Source: Roseiarcus sp963794155
Lineage (GTDB): Bacteria; Pseudomonadota; Alphaproteobacteria; Rhizobiales; Beijerinckiaceae
Direction: 5' to 3'
DNA length: 64,000 bases
NCBI GenBank assembly: GCA_963794155.1
Contig: CAWCCX010000008.1
Location: 871,905-935,904, forward strand
Below the pieces are notes generated by a model. The model saw only the letters and a list, made by a program, of their open reading frames with translations. It was not told the DNA's origin and did no database searches. Positions 1-9,697 of the stretch are shown here, in pieces (positions within the stretch are counted from its first letter, which is position 1; each line of letters opens with the position of its first letter). Position numbers and translations under genes: made by a program.

Positions 1-1724
1 ACATGCGCAAACGGGTTTTTAGGATTGATTGCGAGCGCCCGGCGCGCCAGTTCAATCGACTGGTCATAACGCTTCAGCCCGAAATTGGCCCACGCCTTGC
101 TGTCATACCAATAGTTGAGCGTCGGATCGTGCGGGCTCGCCAGAATCGCCCCGTCCAGGTATTCAAGGCTTTTGTCGAATTGCCCGAGGAATGGGTAGTC
201 GATGCCCAGTTGGGCGGCGGCTTCCGCGTTGGACGGGTCCAGGGCGAGAGCGCGCTCGTGCTCCGCGACGGCTTCCTCGGCGCGCCCCTGGGTCCGAAGG
301 ATGAGGCCCTTCAAAGCGTGGGGCCAAGTCCAATCTGGATCGAGGGCGAGCGCCTTCAACTCTAATTCATCGGCCCGCTCGAGGTCGCCTTTAGGGTCGC
401 CGGAAACGCCGATCGCCACCGGTACGAAGAACTTGGCCCCCAACGCCAGCAGCGCGCGGACATTGTTGGGATCGATCGCGAGCGCCTGTTGGCAGAGCGC
501 GAATGCTGCATCCGCCTCCTTGCCGATATATCCGGCCTTCCATTGGCCCTCGGAGCATTGGAGAGCCAAGTCCTCGGCGTCACGATTGGCTGCGGGCGTC
601 CGTTTGACGCTTGCGCTGTAGGCCTGCTGGAGCTGAAGGTCGAGTGCATTCGTCAAATGCGCGACGATCGCGTCCTGCGTCTGCAACAGATCGGCGCGGG
701 GCGTGTCGAATTGTTCAGCCCAGAGGTGACCGCCGCTGCCGGCGTCGATGAGCTGGGCGTTGACCCTCATCCGATCGCCGCTCGGCTGTACCGAGCCTTC
801 GAGGACATAGCGCACGCCCAGATCCTTGCCGATCGCCTTGGCGTCGATTGGCTTGCCCTTGAACGTCATGGCTGTATTGCGCGCGATGACGAAGGTGTCG
901 CGGAGGCGCGCGAGACTCGTGGTCAGTTCGTCGGTCAGTGCGTCGACGAGATAGTCCTGTCCCGGATCGCCGGAGAGGTTGGCGAAGGGCGTGACGACGA
1001 TGGAAAGGCGCGCGGCCTCGGCGGGCGTCTTTGTGGCGACGCTTGCGGGCCGGTTCGCATTGACGAACCACCACGCGCCGCCCGCGATCACAATAAGCAG
1101 CGCCGCGAGCGCGGCGGCGAGCGGCGCAAGTCTGAAACGCCTCTTCTGCGGCGTGGGCGTCGCGGGTTCCGCGGCTTTCGCCGGCTTCGCCTGCGCGGAG
1201 ACGCCAACCTGCAGCGAATAAGCGCGAATCTGCCTGTCGATGTTCTTGAGTTGGGTCGGGCCGAGATCGGTGACTTCCATCTCGAGCCTGCCGCTCACCT
1301 GCCGATAGGCGTCTTCCGACAGGCAGATCGTGCCGGGCTTGGCGATCCCTTCCAGCCGGGCGGCGATATTGACGCCGTCCCCCATCAGGTCGCCGTCGCT
1401 CTCCTCGACGACGTCACCGACGTGAATCCCGACGCGGAATTCGATTCGGCGGTCCTCGGGCACACCGGCGTTGCGCTCGATGAGGCCGTTTTGGATTTCG
1501 ATCGCGCAGCGGACCGCGTCCACGACGCTGCGAAACTCAGTAATCGAGCCGTCGCCGGTGCGCTTGACGATGCGGCCGTGATGTGCGGCGATGGCGGGAT
1601 CGATCAGGTCGCTGCGAAGGCCCCTGAGCCGCGCAAGCGTGCGATCCTCGTCGGTGCCGGCGAGCCGGCTATAACCGACGACATCCGCAACCAGGATCGC
1701 CGCGAGCTTTCGGGTCTCGCTCAT
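1..1724 (-). CDS. Class III adenylate/guanylate cyclase with TM helix and TPR repeats (3' end outside window)
   Basis: Reading leftwards from an ATG at 1722-1724, the frame stays open to the window edge, so the C-terminus is missing. The N-terminus is a class III cyclase catalytic domain: first metal Asp in ILVADVVGYSR (Asp14), second in KRTGDGS (Asp58), and the DGVNIAARLE segment that normally carries the transition-state Asn and Arg. A proline/alanine-rich linker and one hydrophobic helix ending AGGAWWFVN follow. Then comes a periplasmic-type region of the kind found in TPR cyclases (VVTPFANLSGDPGQDYL) and TPR-like repeats such as ALDPSNAEAAAQLGIDY. It presumably makes cAMP or cGMP at the inner membrane. 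A good Shine-Dalgarno (GGAGGGG) lies four bases before the ATG. The upstream DNA and first nine codons match the leader at 36866-36955. Confidence 0.9.
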   Translation of the reverse strand, partial: MSETRKLAAILVADVVGYSRLAGTDEDRTLARLRGLRSDLIDPAIAAHHGRIVKRTGDGSITEFRSVVDAVRCAIEIQNGLIERNAGVPEDRRIEFRVGIHVGDVVEESDGDLMGDGVNIAARLEGIAKPGTICLSEDAYRQVSGRLEMEVTDLGPTQLKNIDRQIRAYSLQVGVSAQAKPAKAAEPATPTPQKRRFRLAPLAAALAALLIVIAGGAWWFVNANRPASVATKTPAEAARLSIVVTPFANLSGDPGQDYLVDALTDELTTSLARLRDTFVIARNTAMTFKGKPIDAKAIGKDLGVRYVLEGSVQPSGDRMRVNAQLIDAGSGGHLWAEQFDTPRADLLQTQDAIVAHLTNALDLQLQQAYSASVKRTPAANRDAEDLALQCSEGQWKAGYIGKEADAAFALCQQALAIDPNNVRALLALGAKFFVPVAIGVSGDPKGDLERADELELKALALDPDWTWPHALKGLILRTQGRAEEAVAEHERALALDPSNAEAAAQLGIDYPFLGQFDKSLEYLDGAILASPHDPTLNYWYDSKAWANFGLKRYDQSIELARRALAINPKNPFAH

Positions 1725-2080
1725 TGCGCCCCTCCGGCTCTTTGCAGATTAGCGCAAATGCCAGCCCAAGTCTGCCTGTTTCGACGGAAGGACCGCTCAG
1801 GTGCGCATTCCTTCTGCACCGAGCACCAACCGGGAAGGTCACCTTCGGGTCGATTTGAGCCTTTCCACAGGGCTTCGGGCAATGTCCGCTATTTGCGCTG
1901 AGCCGCCGTACCGAATTCGACTGGGCAAGGTCTGCAAAGCGCCGGAAGCGCCGTTTGACGAGGTGTAGACGATCACTGCTCCCTGCGCCTCGCCTATCAG
2001 GATCGCAGCTATGAATGAGGGAGATGGACTCCTCATGATCAAGCATATGGCGTGCAGCTGGACGCATGATGCAGGCTTAA
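1725..2080. other. Intergenic region, cyclase upstream sequence
   Basis: No credible gene. The first 110 or so bases are a diverged duplicate of 36955-37050, including the stretch CGACGGAAGG and the following CCGCTCA. This is presumably the promoter/leader region of the leftward cyclase. The rest shows no coding signal I can defend. Confidence 0.5.
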
Positions 2081-2425
2081 CTAGGCAGCTATATTAAACA
2101 TGGAACATGCTTGTGTAGAAAATTTCTTCAGTAGATCCGAGTACCAAGCGTATATGTCTTTACGATCAGTATATAAGATTTGATTCAACTGCTGTAGTTT
2201 TTGGTGAACGAGGCCATAATGAGAACTCCCTCCGTACGATCCTATACGACCGTGGCACCAAGCTATGATTTCACCGAGAACGAAAGCACAAAGTGTTGAT
2301 GCGCTATATAGAGGATAACGTGCTGTATGGCCTGATTGCACCTTTGATATGAAGGTTGAAGCGAAAGCTACTAAAGGGACTTGAGCAAATACGTATTCAA
2401 GTATATGATGCGCACAAGCCAACAA
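2081..2425 (-). CDS. Hypothetical protein in an AT-rich patch
   Basis: A 114-residue frame opening MLACAHHILEYVFAQ. I do not recognise the family. The patch 2090-2600 is clearly lower in GC than its surroundings, which fits foreign DNA. No strong ribosome binding site is evident, and the composition (Cys, His, Tyr and Ser rich) is not distinctive. It may be a small acquired gene or non-coding DNA. Confidence 0.3.
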   Translation of the reverse strand: MLACAHHILEYVFAQVPLVAFASTFISKVQSGHTARYPLYSASTLCAFVLGEIIAWCHGRIGSYGGSSHYGLVHQKLQQLNQILYTDRKDIYAWYSDLLKKFSTQACSMFNIAA

Positions 2426-2580
2426 ACAAACACCGTCCTGGTCATATCTATTGACATTTGAAAATTAAAGCAGACCCAGGTAGTGCAAAAATGTCTAATC
2501 GTGCAATCTAGTGTGCACAAATCACGACTTTCTCCATGAGATATGCGAGTTGAAGTGGATTTGTATTCGGGGTTTTAAAC

Positions 2581-2994
2581 ATGGCCATACAATTCAATCG
2601 AGTCTGCCCGCGGAGATCGTTGTAGCGTTTGTAGCCAATAATCCTTTGCCAAAGGGTGAAGTTGCAGCTGGACCGGACAGCGCGCTGCCTCAAATCGAAG
2701 TAAAAATACCGGCGGTCGCCGTCCGCAAGTCGGTCAGCCCAGACTTCCTCATCTGTTTGGAAGACGGTAAGCGATTCAAATCCTTACGACGCCACCTGAC
2801 CGGGCTCGGCCTGACGCCCGAGCAATATCGACCAAATGGAACTTACCATCGACTCTCCGATGGTCGCCCCGAATTACGCTGCGCGGCGGTCGGCGTTGGC
2901 AAAACAGATTTGCCTTGCCAAGCTCGATGGACCGCCAGCGCTCGCAAGCATGCCGGGCGGTCAACAGCCGATAAAGCCTCATCTTCACTTATAA
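2581..2994 (+). pseudogene. MucR/Ros-family transcriptional regulator, frameshifted
   Basis: Pieces in different frames line up with the MucR family: an N-terminal helix (LPAEIVVAFVANNPLP), the core VRKSVSPDFLICLEDGKRFK and RRHLTGLGLTPEQYR, then KWNLPST in a second frame, then PMVAPNYAARRSALAKQI in a third frame, ending at a TAA at 2992-2994. Two single-base losses within about 30 bases after EQYR explain the frame changes. MucR proteins are zinc-finger-type DNA binders that control exopolysaccharide and symbiosis or virulence genes in Alphaproteobacteria; this copy should not give a full protein. An ATG at 2581 is in another frame from the first conserved helix, so the 5' end may be damaged too. 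The family call is strong; the exact start is uncertain. Confidence 0.8.
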
Positions 2995-2997
2995 GGG

Positions 2998-3092
2998 GGT
3001 GCCTAAACTGTGGCTCACAGGCGCTATCGCTATATCCCCCCCGCACGGAAGTGGATATAGCGATCGTCGGCGTGAGCCGCGTTTTGGGCACC
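2998..3092. repeat. Long imperfect palindrome downstream of the mucR relic
   Basis: Two 40-base arms (2998-3037 and 3053-3092) are inverted copies around a C-rich 15-base loop. Matched blocks include GGTGCC, GGCTCAC and CGCTATATCC on the left and their complements on the right. A left-arm-plus-loop copy lies at 19310-19365. It could be a mucR transcription terminator, a REP-like element or a mobile-element end; no T-run follows it. Confidence 0.75.
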
Positions 3093-3123
3093 ACTCCTGA
3101 TCACCACCTCTTCACATTCAGTC

Positions 3124-3876
3124 TTGAGTGCGGATATTATGATTGGCCAAGCACACGCGATCGGCGTCCTGATCGCCCCGGTCGGCGCCTTACGTTCGAA
3201 GCCGGCTGGACGAAACTCTAGACACTTCCGCACGACCGGAGCGGAAGACCAAAACGATTCTTTGCCGAGGTCGCGATCGAATTGGTTCGGCGTATTGTTG
3301 AGTCTCGGGATTATCAGCGGCGGCACGGTCACCCAGTATTTCCTGCTGACCTTGACGCCTTACGCGATCAGGACGCTCCACCTCCCCGATTCGGCAGCAA
3401 TGCTCGGCGCGGTCACTTTGGGGCTCACAGGCTGCATCGGAGCGCTGGCCGGGGGACTTCTCGCGGACCGATGGGGAATACACACGATCGCGATCGTGCC
3501 GCGCATTGTGTTGATGCTCGTCCTGTTTCCTACAATGAAGCTGCTCATCGCCAATCCGAGCGCAACGACCCTCATCCTGTCGATATCGGTCCTAAGCCTG
3601 TTGCAAGCCATGAGCGCCGGCGTCGGCGTAATGGTGATCCCGCTGATCTTTCCGCGCGCGGTGCGCGCGACTGCGCTTGCCTTGACCTATTCGGTCGGCG
3701 TGGCCGTCTTCGGCGGAATGGCGACGTATGTCGTCACCTGGCTGGTCGGCGCAACCGGCGATCCGCGCGCCTCGACCTACTACGTCATGGCGGCGAATTT
3801 CGCGTTGCTGGCGGCATTTCTGACCATTCGCAATGCTGACTTTGATTCGCTCGCCGAGCGTGTCTTGTCCGCCTGA
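3124..3876 (+). pseudogene. MFS transporter, C-terminal half only
   Basis: From about 3280 the frame encodes hydrophobic segments typical of the second six-helix half of a major facilitator transporter, for example GVLLSLGIISGGTVTQYF, then LAGGLLADRWG (the helix 8-9 loop motif), then ALALTYSVGVAVFGGMATYV. The arrangement resembles the metabolite:H+ symporter subgroup. The first six helices are absent; upstream is the palindrome and non-homologous sequence. The apparent start at 3124 is a TTG with no good ribosome binding site. A half transporter is unlikely to function, so I call it a 5'-truncated remnant. The substrate cannot be inferred. Confidence 0.75.
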
Positions 3877-3999
3877 CCTTTGATATTCGAGGTCATAGGC
3901 GAAGACGCAAAAGGACTGTCGCCGATTTATTAACACTATTCGATACGACGTTTACTTCGAGAATAAATTACGAGCCCAGAGGAGGCTCTGGAAGCACTG

Positions 4000-4497
4000 T
4001 TACTGTGCCTGGTCGACCGTGGTGGTATTGATCGTCATGATCATCGTTTTATCCGCGTTTGCGTCAGTAAAGTCAGTCCATTTGGCGGTGATGAAAGGTG
4101 CCGCGGCCGCAGGGGTGGGGACGGCAAAAAATTCTACTGAATTGTACGCGTTCGCCGGAGTTATTGCAACAGTGAACTTATTTCCAATGTAAGTCGCTAC
4201 GTTGATCATTGCTCCACCAGCGCCTGCATCAGGATTAGGCATCGTATAGCTCTGTAGCAATCTAAGCCACTTTTGCCATCTACTTGAGCGCAAACTGTTA
4301 CCGCTGTCCAAATCTACACCAAGAAATACGGCTGTAGCATATGGATTGCCTGCGGCCTGTCCAAGAGCGTTAAATCTGCCAGTCCATCTGCCCGGATTGT
4401 CATGCTCATCCTTCTTGATTGCCCGAAGTCCCGCTCTATTGAAAATTGTATTCACCCGTGAAACAATTTCAATTGTCGTGTCAGTATTGAAGAGCAT
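4000..4497 (-). CDS. Hypothetical protein downstream of a zincin-like gene
   Basis: The frame encodes about 165 residues beginning MLFNTDTTIEIVSRVNTIF. An AGGAGGT ribosome binding site precedes it, 11 bases from this ATG and 5 bases from an alternative TTG at 4501-4503. No signal peptide, membrane helix or known motif is visible. The middle is rich in Gly, Ala and Asn. It follows the 4527-4997 gene with a short gap on the same strand, so the two are probably co-transcribed and functionally linked. Function unknown. Confidence 0.6.
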   Translation of the reverse strand: MLFNTDTTIEIVSRVNTIFNRAGLRAIKKDEHDNPGRWTGRFNALGQAAGNPYATAVFLGVDLDSGNSLRSSRWQKWLRLLQSYTMPNPDAGAGGAMINVATYIGNKFTVAITPANAYNSVEFFAVPTPAAAAPFITAKWTDFTDANADKTMIMTINTTTVDQAQ

Positions 4498-4526
4498 ACC
4501 CAATTGAACCTCCTACCTTAAGTTAA

Positions 4527-4997
4527 TTAATTCAACCCCCGGATGGCGAACTCGTTGCGGTACTTCTTCCACACCGCCGCTAGTTGTGCAGTGCCGCAAT
4601 CGATGTAGCGTTGCGCGACCTTTTTTCCAAAAACGAGTGGCAGGCCAGTTTCCTCGGCCCATTCGTTGGCGCGCTCCTCGCTGCTGATCGTCGTGTAGAA
4701 CTGGTGATGCGGCAGACCGCCTAGATGATGGCCGGTTTCGTGCGCGAGCGCGAAGGCTATGCCCTCGACGCCGATCTGGCGGTGGCGACCAAGCCCACCG
4801 AATAGCCTCACGCAGCGCCCCCTCTCGCCGATATACGCCTGGGCGTTCATCAGGCGGGTTTCCCAGTAGGCGTCGTAAAAGATCTCCGGGAAGCGGCGGC
4901 GGAACCGCTCGAGCAGGGCATTCGCGCGCAGCCAAGGCCAGCGCGCCTCCACCGGCCAAACCAAACTTGGCGAAATGATATCGTCAAAAATCGGCAC
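4527..4997 (-). CDS. Small zincin-like (HExxH) metalloprotease-type protein
   Basis: A 156-residue protein from a GTG start with GAGGGG just upstream. Residues 81-94 read AFALAHETGHHLGG, a textbook HExxH zinc site (His86, Glu87, His90) with the usual hydrophobic lead-in. The later run EERANEWAEE offers an acidic third ligand. There is no signal peptide, so it may act in the cytoplasm or be exported by another route. It is too short for a classical secreted protease and resembles standalone minimal zincins found in mobile and phage-derived DNA. The unknown gene at 4000-4497 follows on the same strand, which suggests a two-gene unit. Catalysis is inferred from the motif alone. Confidence 0.7.
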   Translation of the reverse strand: MPIFDDIISPSLVWPVEARWPWLRANALLERFRRRFPEIFYDAYWETRLMNAQAYIGERGRCVRLFGGLGRHRQIGVEGIAFALAHETGHHLGGLPHHQFYTTISSEERANEWAEETGLPLVFGKKVAQRYIDCGTAQLAAVWKKYRNEFAIRGLN

Positions 4998-5123
4998 TTG
5001 CCCCTCGCGAACTAACCGTTCCGCAGCGCATGCCCTAGGTTTTTATACCTATCCTAAATATTGAAAATGATTTTGGCAAGCGACATCTGCAAGATGGCGG
5101 AAACTCGAAGCCATGGGTCCCGG

Positions 5124-8100
5124 CTAGGCAAGCTTGGCCAGCGCAGCCTCGCTGCGCTGCCGCAGCGTCTCGAGTCCCTGCGCACTAGCAACAGCCCGGG
5201 CACGCTCGAAGCAGCAGCGCGCCTCCACCTGTTTTCCGCGCATTTCGAACAACTGGCCGCGGTTGAAGTCGATGCGAGCGATGACGCCGCCTTCTCGACT
5301 GAATTGCGGGTGCGAGGCCGCTGCCTCCAGAAGGGTACGGGCGAGGCGCGCGCCGCGAAAACGGACCGTCGCCAAGGCCGGGAGGTTCCTAATGATCACC
5401 GATGCCGGCGCTTTTCGCCCGCCGGCCAGAATCTGGATGTAGACCTCGGCCAGCAGGATACGCGCGAAACTGGCCAGGGCTCGGTCGCCAGAGGCGTCGC
5501 GCTCCACAATCGTGCGCTCTATAAGACGCACGCCCTCGGCAACGCGCCCGGTTTCGATCAGCGCAACGCCGCGCAGACTGTCAAGCACGCTGTAGAGCGC
5601 ACCCAGACGCTGAAACTCGGCGTTGAGCGCTTCAAGCTTCGGAAGTCCCTCGCGCGAATGCCCGGATAGGATTGCGGCGATCGTTTTGATGATCTCGCCC
5701 TGGAGGCGGTCGAACGGCGCGATCGCCACCCGCAGGCACTCGTCGGCGTAGCCGAGCGCAGCTTCGGGCGATCCGCCGATGACATTGATCCAACCCAGAA
5801 TCCAGTTGGCGAAGCCGATCGAGCGCGGGTCGCCGGCCGCCTCTTCGGAGGCGATGAGTCGAAGAGCGATCTCTCGCGCGTCTTTTATGAGTCCACGATA
5901 GAGATAGTCCCAAGTGATGAAGAAATAAGCCGAGTTGCGGAGGAAGTTGTCCCTCAAGCGTAGGCAGTCTCTGATCACGTCGGCTTTGCGCCGCTCCGCC
6001 TCTTCGAACGTGTCGAGCCCAAGCCGCGTCCGGCAATGCAGAAGACCCGCGCGCGCAAAAGCCGCCGCGCGTCCGTCGCCGATCCGGTCAGCGACTGCGA
6101 CAGCCTCGGTCACAACCGCAAGGCCAACCCGCAACTCGTACCGCTGCACCAGCGATAGCGTCTGGTAGTAGTACGCGGTGACCAGTTCGGGCGTTTCTCC
6201 GGCCCGTTTGACGAGAGGCATGAACTTCTCAGCTATCGCTCCGGCTTCACGGTAATCGCTCTTGAGCATCAGGGTTTCGAGCAGGCCGACGACGACGCGC
6301 GCCGCGAGCAGCGGATCGGCGCTGGTTGGGTTCTGCTCGACAATCGCTAACGCCTTGCGAAAATAACCCTCGGCTCCGGGGATCGCGTAGACGTTGAGGC
6401 TCTTGTTCGCCGCCATCGCTAGATAGTGGAACGCCTTCGTCGCATTCCCGCCGGCAGCGAAATGATGGGCGAGCGCCTCGGCCCTCTCGAATAGTGCGTT
6501 GCCGCTGCGCCGCTCAAGCTCCTCAGCGACCTTGAGATGGCTCGCCCCGCGCGGCCCGCTCAGCAGGCGATCGTAGATCGCTTCCCTCAGAAGGATGTGC
6601 TTGAAGACGTAGTCGCCTGATTGTTCGTCGCTGCGAATGAGATCCTGGACTTCCATGGAGGCGAATGGCGATGCTGAACGGTTCGGTTCGTCGCTCAGCG
6701 CGAGTACCAGGTTGGGATCGAAGCGCCGACCGATCACGGCGGCTGTCTGAAGGAGGAGGCGCTCTTCACGCGGGAAGTCTATCCACGCGGGAGGCGAGAA
6801 TCGACTGGATACTCTGCGGCATCGCATCGGTCGTCCGCCGCCGGGTCGAAGGTCACGCTGGCCGCGTCGCGAGTAACGACCCCACGCTCGAGGAGAAAGC
6901 TTACGATTTCTTCGGCGAAAAGCGCATTGCCTTCGGCCTTAGTCGAGATGAGGCTGCTGAGCTCGTCCGGCAATCGATCGACGCCTAGGCGAGCCTGCGC
7001 GATGCGGGAGGTTTCGCGGGGCGAGAGCGGATTGAGCGTTAGCGGCGTTACGCGGGCATTATCGGCCCAGGGCGGAGCGTAAGTCGGACGCCTGGTATGG
7101 AGGATCAACAGACTGAGCGGGGTCTCGATCGCGACTAAGGCGCCAAGCAGCGCCTCAGACGCGCTGTCGAGCCAATGAATATCTTCGAACAGCAAAATGA
7201 GCGGGGCAAGCCGAGAGCGCGCCTCGCACCAGCCGTCGTACAACGTCGCGAGTCCTCAGCCCAATCAAGACGCCGTCCAGGCCTGCAAGGGAGCCGCGCG
7301 GAGATTCATGGCCGAGCAGATTCATAAGAAGTCCGAGGTTTTCATCGGAATTGAGCGCGTGGCCGCGAAGACCCTCGTTCACTTTGCCTGCAATCGTCGG
7401 CTAAGTCGTCGCCGCGCGCGATACGGAAAACGCCGCGCACGATATCGATGAAGGCTCGAAACGGCGTGTTCTGGCCGTCCGATGTGCAATTTCCGGTCAG
7501 CGTCCATGCGCGGCGCTGAGCCGCGTGTGCGTGAAACTCGTGCAATGAGACGGGTCTTGCCGATCCCCGGATCGCCGACGATGTCGATGACCTGGACGCC
7601 GGAGCCCATCAACTCGAAGCTGTGCTCGAGCAGGTCGAGCTCCCGATCGCGGCCGACGAAAGCCGTTAATCCCCGGTTGAGCGAGGCGTCGAATCGCGAA
7701 GCCTTTCTCCGGATCGCCTCGAGCCGATAAACTCTTTCGGGGGCGCTACGGCCCTTGAGAGCGTGTTCGCCGGCGAAGGTCGCTTCGACCAGGCCGTCCA
7801 CGAGCCTATACGCCGCCTCACTCAAGAGCACGGCACCCGGTTCCGAGAGAGACTGCAAGCGGGCCGCGACGTTGACCGTGTCTCCAAGCACCGAGAGTCC
7901 AGTCTCTCCGCCTAAAAGTAGCTGTCCGACAACCGCCGATCCGACGTTGATCCCGATCCGCATCTCCGGTCGGACAGCATATTTGACTTCAAAGTCGGTC
8001 CCCGCGGCCTTTAGCGTCTCGAGTATCAAGAGCGCCGCCCGGCAGGCACGAAGCGGCGCATCCTCGACCGCGATCGGTGCCCCAAAGGCAACCACCATGC

Positions 8101-8275
8101 CGTCGCCGGCTATGTTGTGGATGCGCGCGCCTTCAACCTCGACGGCACCTTCAACGATTTGCGAAAGCCTTTGAATAAGGCCAAACGCCGCCTCCTCGCC
8201 GAACCGCTCGGAGAACGCGGTGAAGCCAACCATATCCGCGAAGAGAATGACGACCTGCCGCCGCTCTGCTTCCAA
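5124..8275 (-). pseudogene. Cyclase - AAA/NACHT-like ATPase - TPR regulator, multiply frameshifted
   Basis: Read leftwards this was one protein of about 1,050 residues. It has a class III cyclase domain (ILFADMVGFTAF, IHNIAGDGMVVAFG, VLGDTVNVAARL), a P-loop ATPase (GDPGIGKTRLI for Walker A, ILLFEDIHWLDSAS for Walker B), and a long TPR-rich C-terminal half ending at a TAG at 5124-5126. The frame changes near 7550, 7390 and 7240 and twice between 6780 and 6830. For example, TRLI continues as HEFHAHAAQRRAWTLTGN in another frame. At least five indels make it non-functional as written. The intact family comprises large soluble cyclase-ATPase regulators. The 567-residue piece at 5124-6827 is the longest uninterrupted remnant. 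The start is a TTG at 8275; an earlier start cannot be excluded. Confidence 0.85.
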
Positions 8276-8394
8276 GCAATCACCCCCGTCCGCGCGGCGC
8301 GTCAGGATATCCCGCGCTCAGGATATCCATATCGAGACTATGTGATTAGGTCTTCCTTCTCAACAGGCGGAGATTTTTTCATCCAACGATTCAT

Positions 8395-9697
8395 CTAAAT
8401 CCTCACCGTCGAAACTCCGACCACCACCATGCGCGCCATTTCCGGATTGAGCCGGCAAACACCATCGCGTGCGAATGACAAAATCCGCCGGATCGAAAAC
8501 ATGTCCCTTGACGAAATCCAGCACCGCTCGATCGATCTTCGGTCGCTCCGGCTCCATTAAATCGAAAATGAATTTCGACGATCCGTCGCTGCCTTCGTGC
8601 ATAATGCCGATTGTCGGATCATAGCCCTCGGAAATGGCCTTGATCCGAATTTCGCTTTCGAGCACCGCATAGGCATAATTCAATATTGCATTGACCGGGT
8701 GCGCTGCATTGCGGTTGCCGGCCAAATGATAAGGCGACGAGCGCTGTCCAATGGAATGCCAATTATCGGGAATTGGCCTGCGGCTTATGCCGCGCCATTT
8801 AATCGGCATGCCGACCCAGCTGCGAAAATAGGAGGCGGCGCAATTGGCCTCCAATGCGCGCAATTCGAAAATGGTTTCGGGCGGATTTTCTTCGAGGCGA
8901 GACAAGGCGGCATAAGCTGATTTCATCGCCCGCTCCCATTTATCGGAGCGGGGAATTGATTTTTCGAGGGTGATAATTGCTCGCCTCGATTTTCCGCGTG
9001 ATTATCGAGCGGCAAAATTCATTTCTCTGTTCCGGATTTTCACGGGTTTCCAATTGCCAGCGGACGCGAAAAGGATTGGCTGAATAACCCGATGCGCCGG
9101 CGACACAGACAATGTCGCCTTTCCAATCAATCCGAATAAAGGCTGACTTTTTGTTCGGCGAGCCACGATAAAACGTCAAAGGAAATGCTGCCGCTGCCGT
9201 CCAATAAGAATAATGCGCTCGGGCAATGACGACGTCGCCGCTGAAATAGCGGATTATTTCGCGCTTCTGCGGGTAGTGCGTAAATCCATTTTGGATGGTC
9301 AGCGCGCCATTTTCGACGCGCAGCGACACGCCATGTCCCGCGAGGATTAATGCCGGCTGCGCCTTTGCCCGTTTGGTCCGTCGCGCCGAAGCCTTTTCCA
9401 CGCGGCTTCGCCACATGCCGGAGCGGGTCGCCCAGGCAATGTCATCTTCTTCCAATTGCATGTTGGCGGGCGTCGGCTCGGCGCATCGCAGAGGCGGTTG
9501 CAGTTTAATGACTTTTGCCGACCTCTTGACCTTCATGATTGGAGACCGATCGGGGTTTTTGCCGTCGCTTGAAGGATAATCGCATTTAATTCGCGTTGCC
9601 AGTGCTTCAATCCAATTTCGTCGGCGAAGGCCGATTTAATTCGTTTGGGGTCGAGGATTTTCGAGAAGCGAGGATCGTTGCGCCAGTAGCCATTCAT
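8395..9697 (-). pseudogene. cas1: Orphan Cas1-family integrase, multiply frameshifted
   Basis: Fragments in all three leftward frames assemble into a Cas1 of about 430 residues. They are, in order, an N-terminal extension from ATG 9697 (MNGYWRNDPRFSKILD), then LILAGHGVSLRVENGALTIQ, LLDGSGSISFDVLSWLAEQ, IDWKGDIVCVAGASGY, then the catalytic half with RNAAHPVNAILNYAYAVLES, IMHEGSDGSSKFIFDLMEPE and finally DGVCRLNPEMARMVV, stopping at 8395. The conserved Glu of the NAILNYAYAVLE helix, the His of GIMHEG and the acidic DLMEPE site are all recognisable, so the ancestor looked catalytically competent. At least six indels break it (near 9570, 9240, 9220, 9160, 8960 and 8435). No Cas2, other cas gene or CRISPR array is in the window. 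The gene at 9636-10748 lies immediately upstream on the same strand. Confidence 0.85.

Noticed and set aside
489..1901. 470-codon open frame on the plus strand
   Set aside because: Antisense shadow of the cyclase-TPR gene 1-1724, which has all catalytic motifs and a ribosome binding site.
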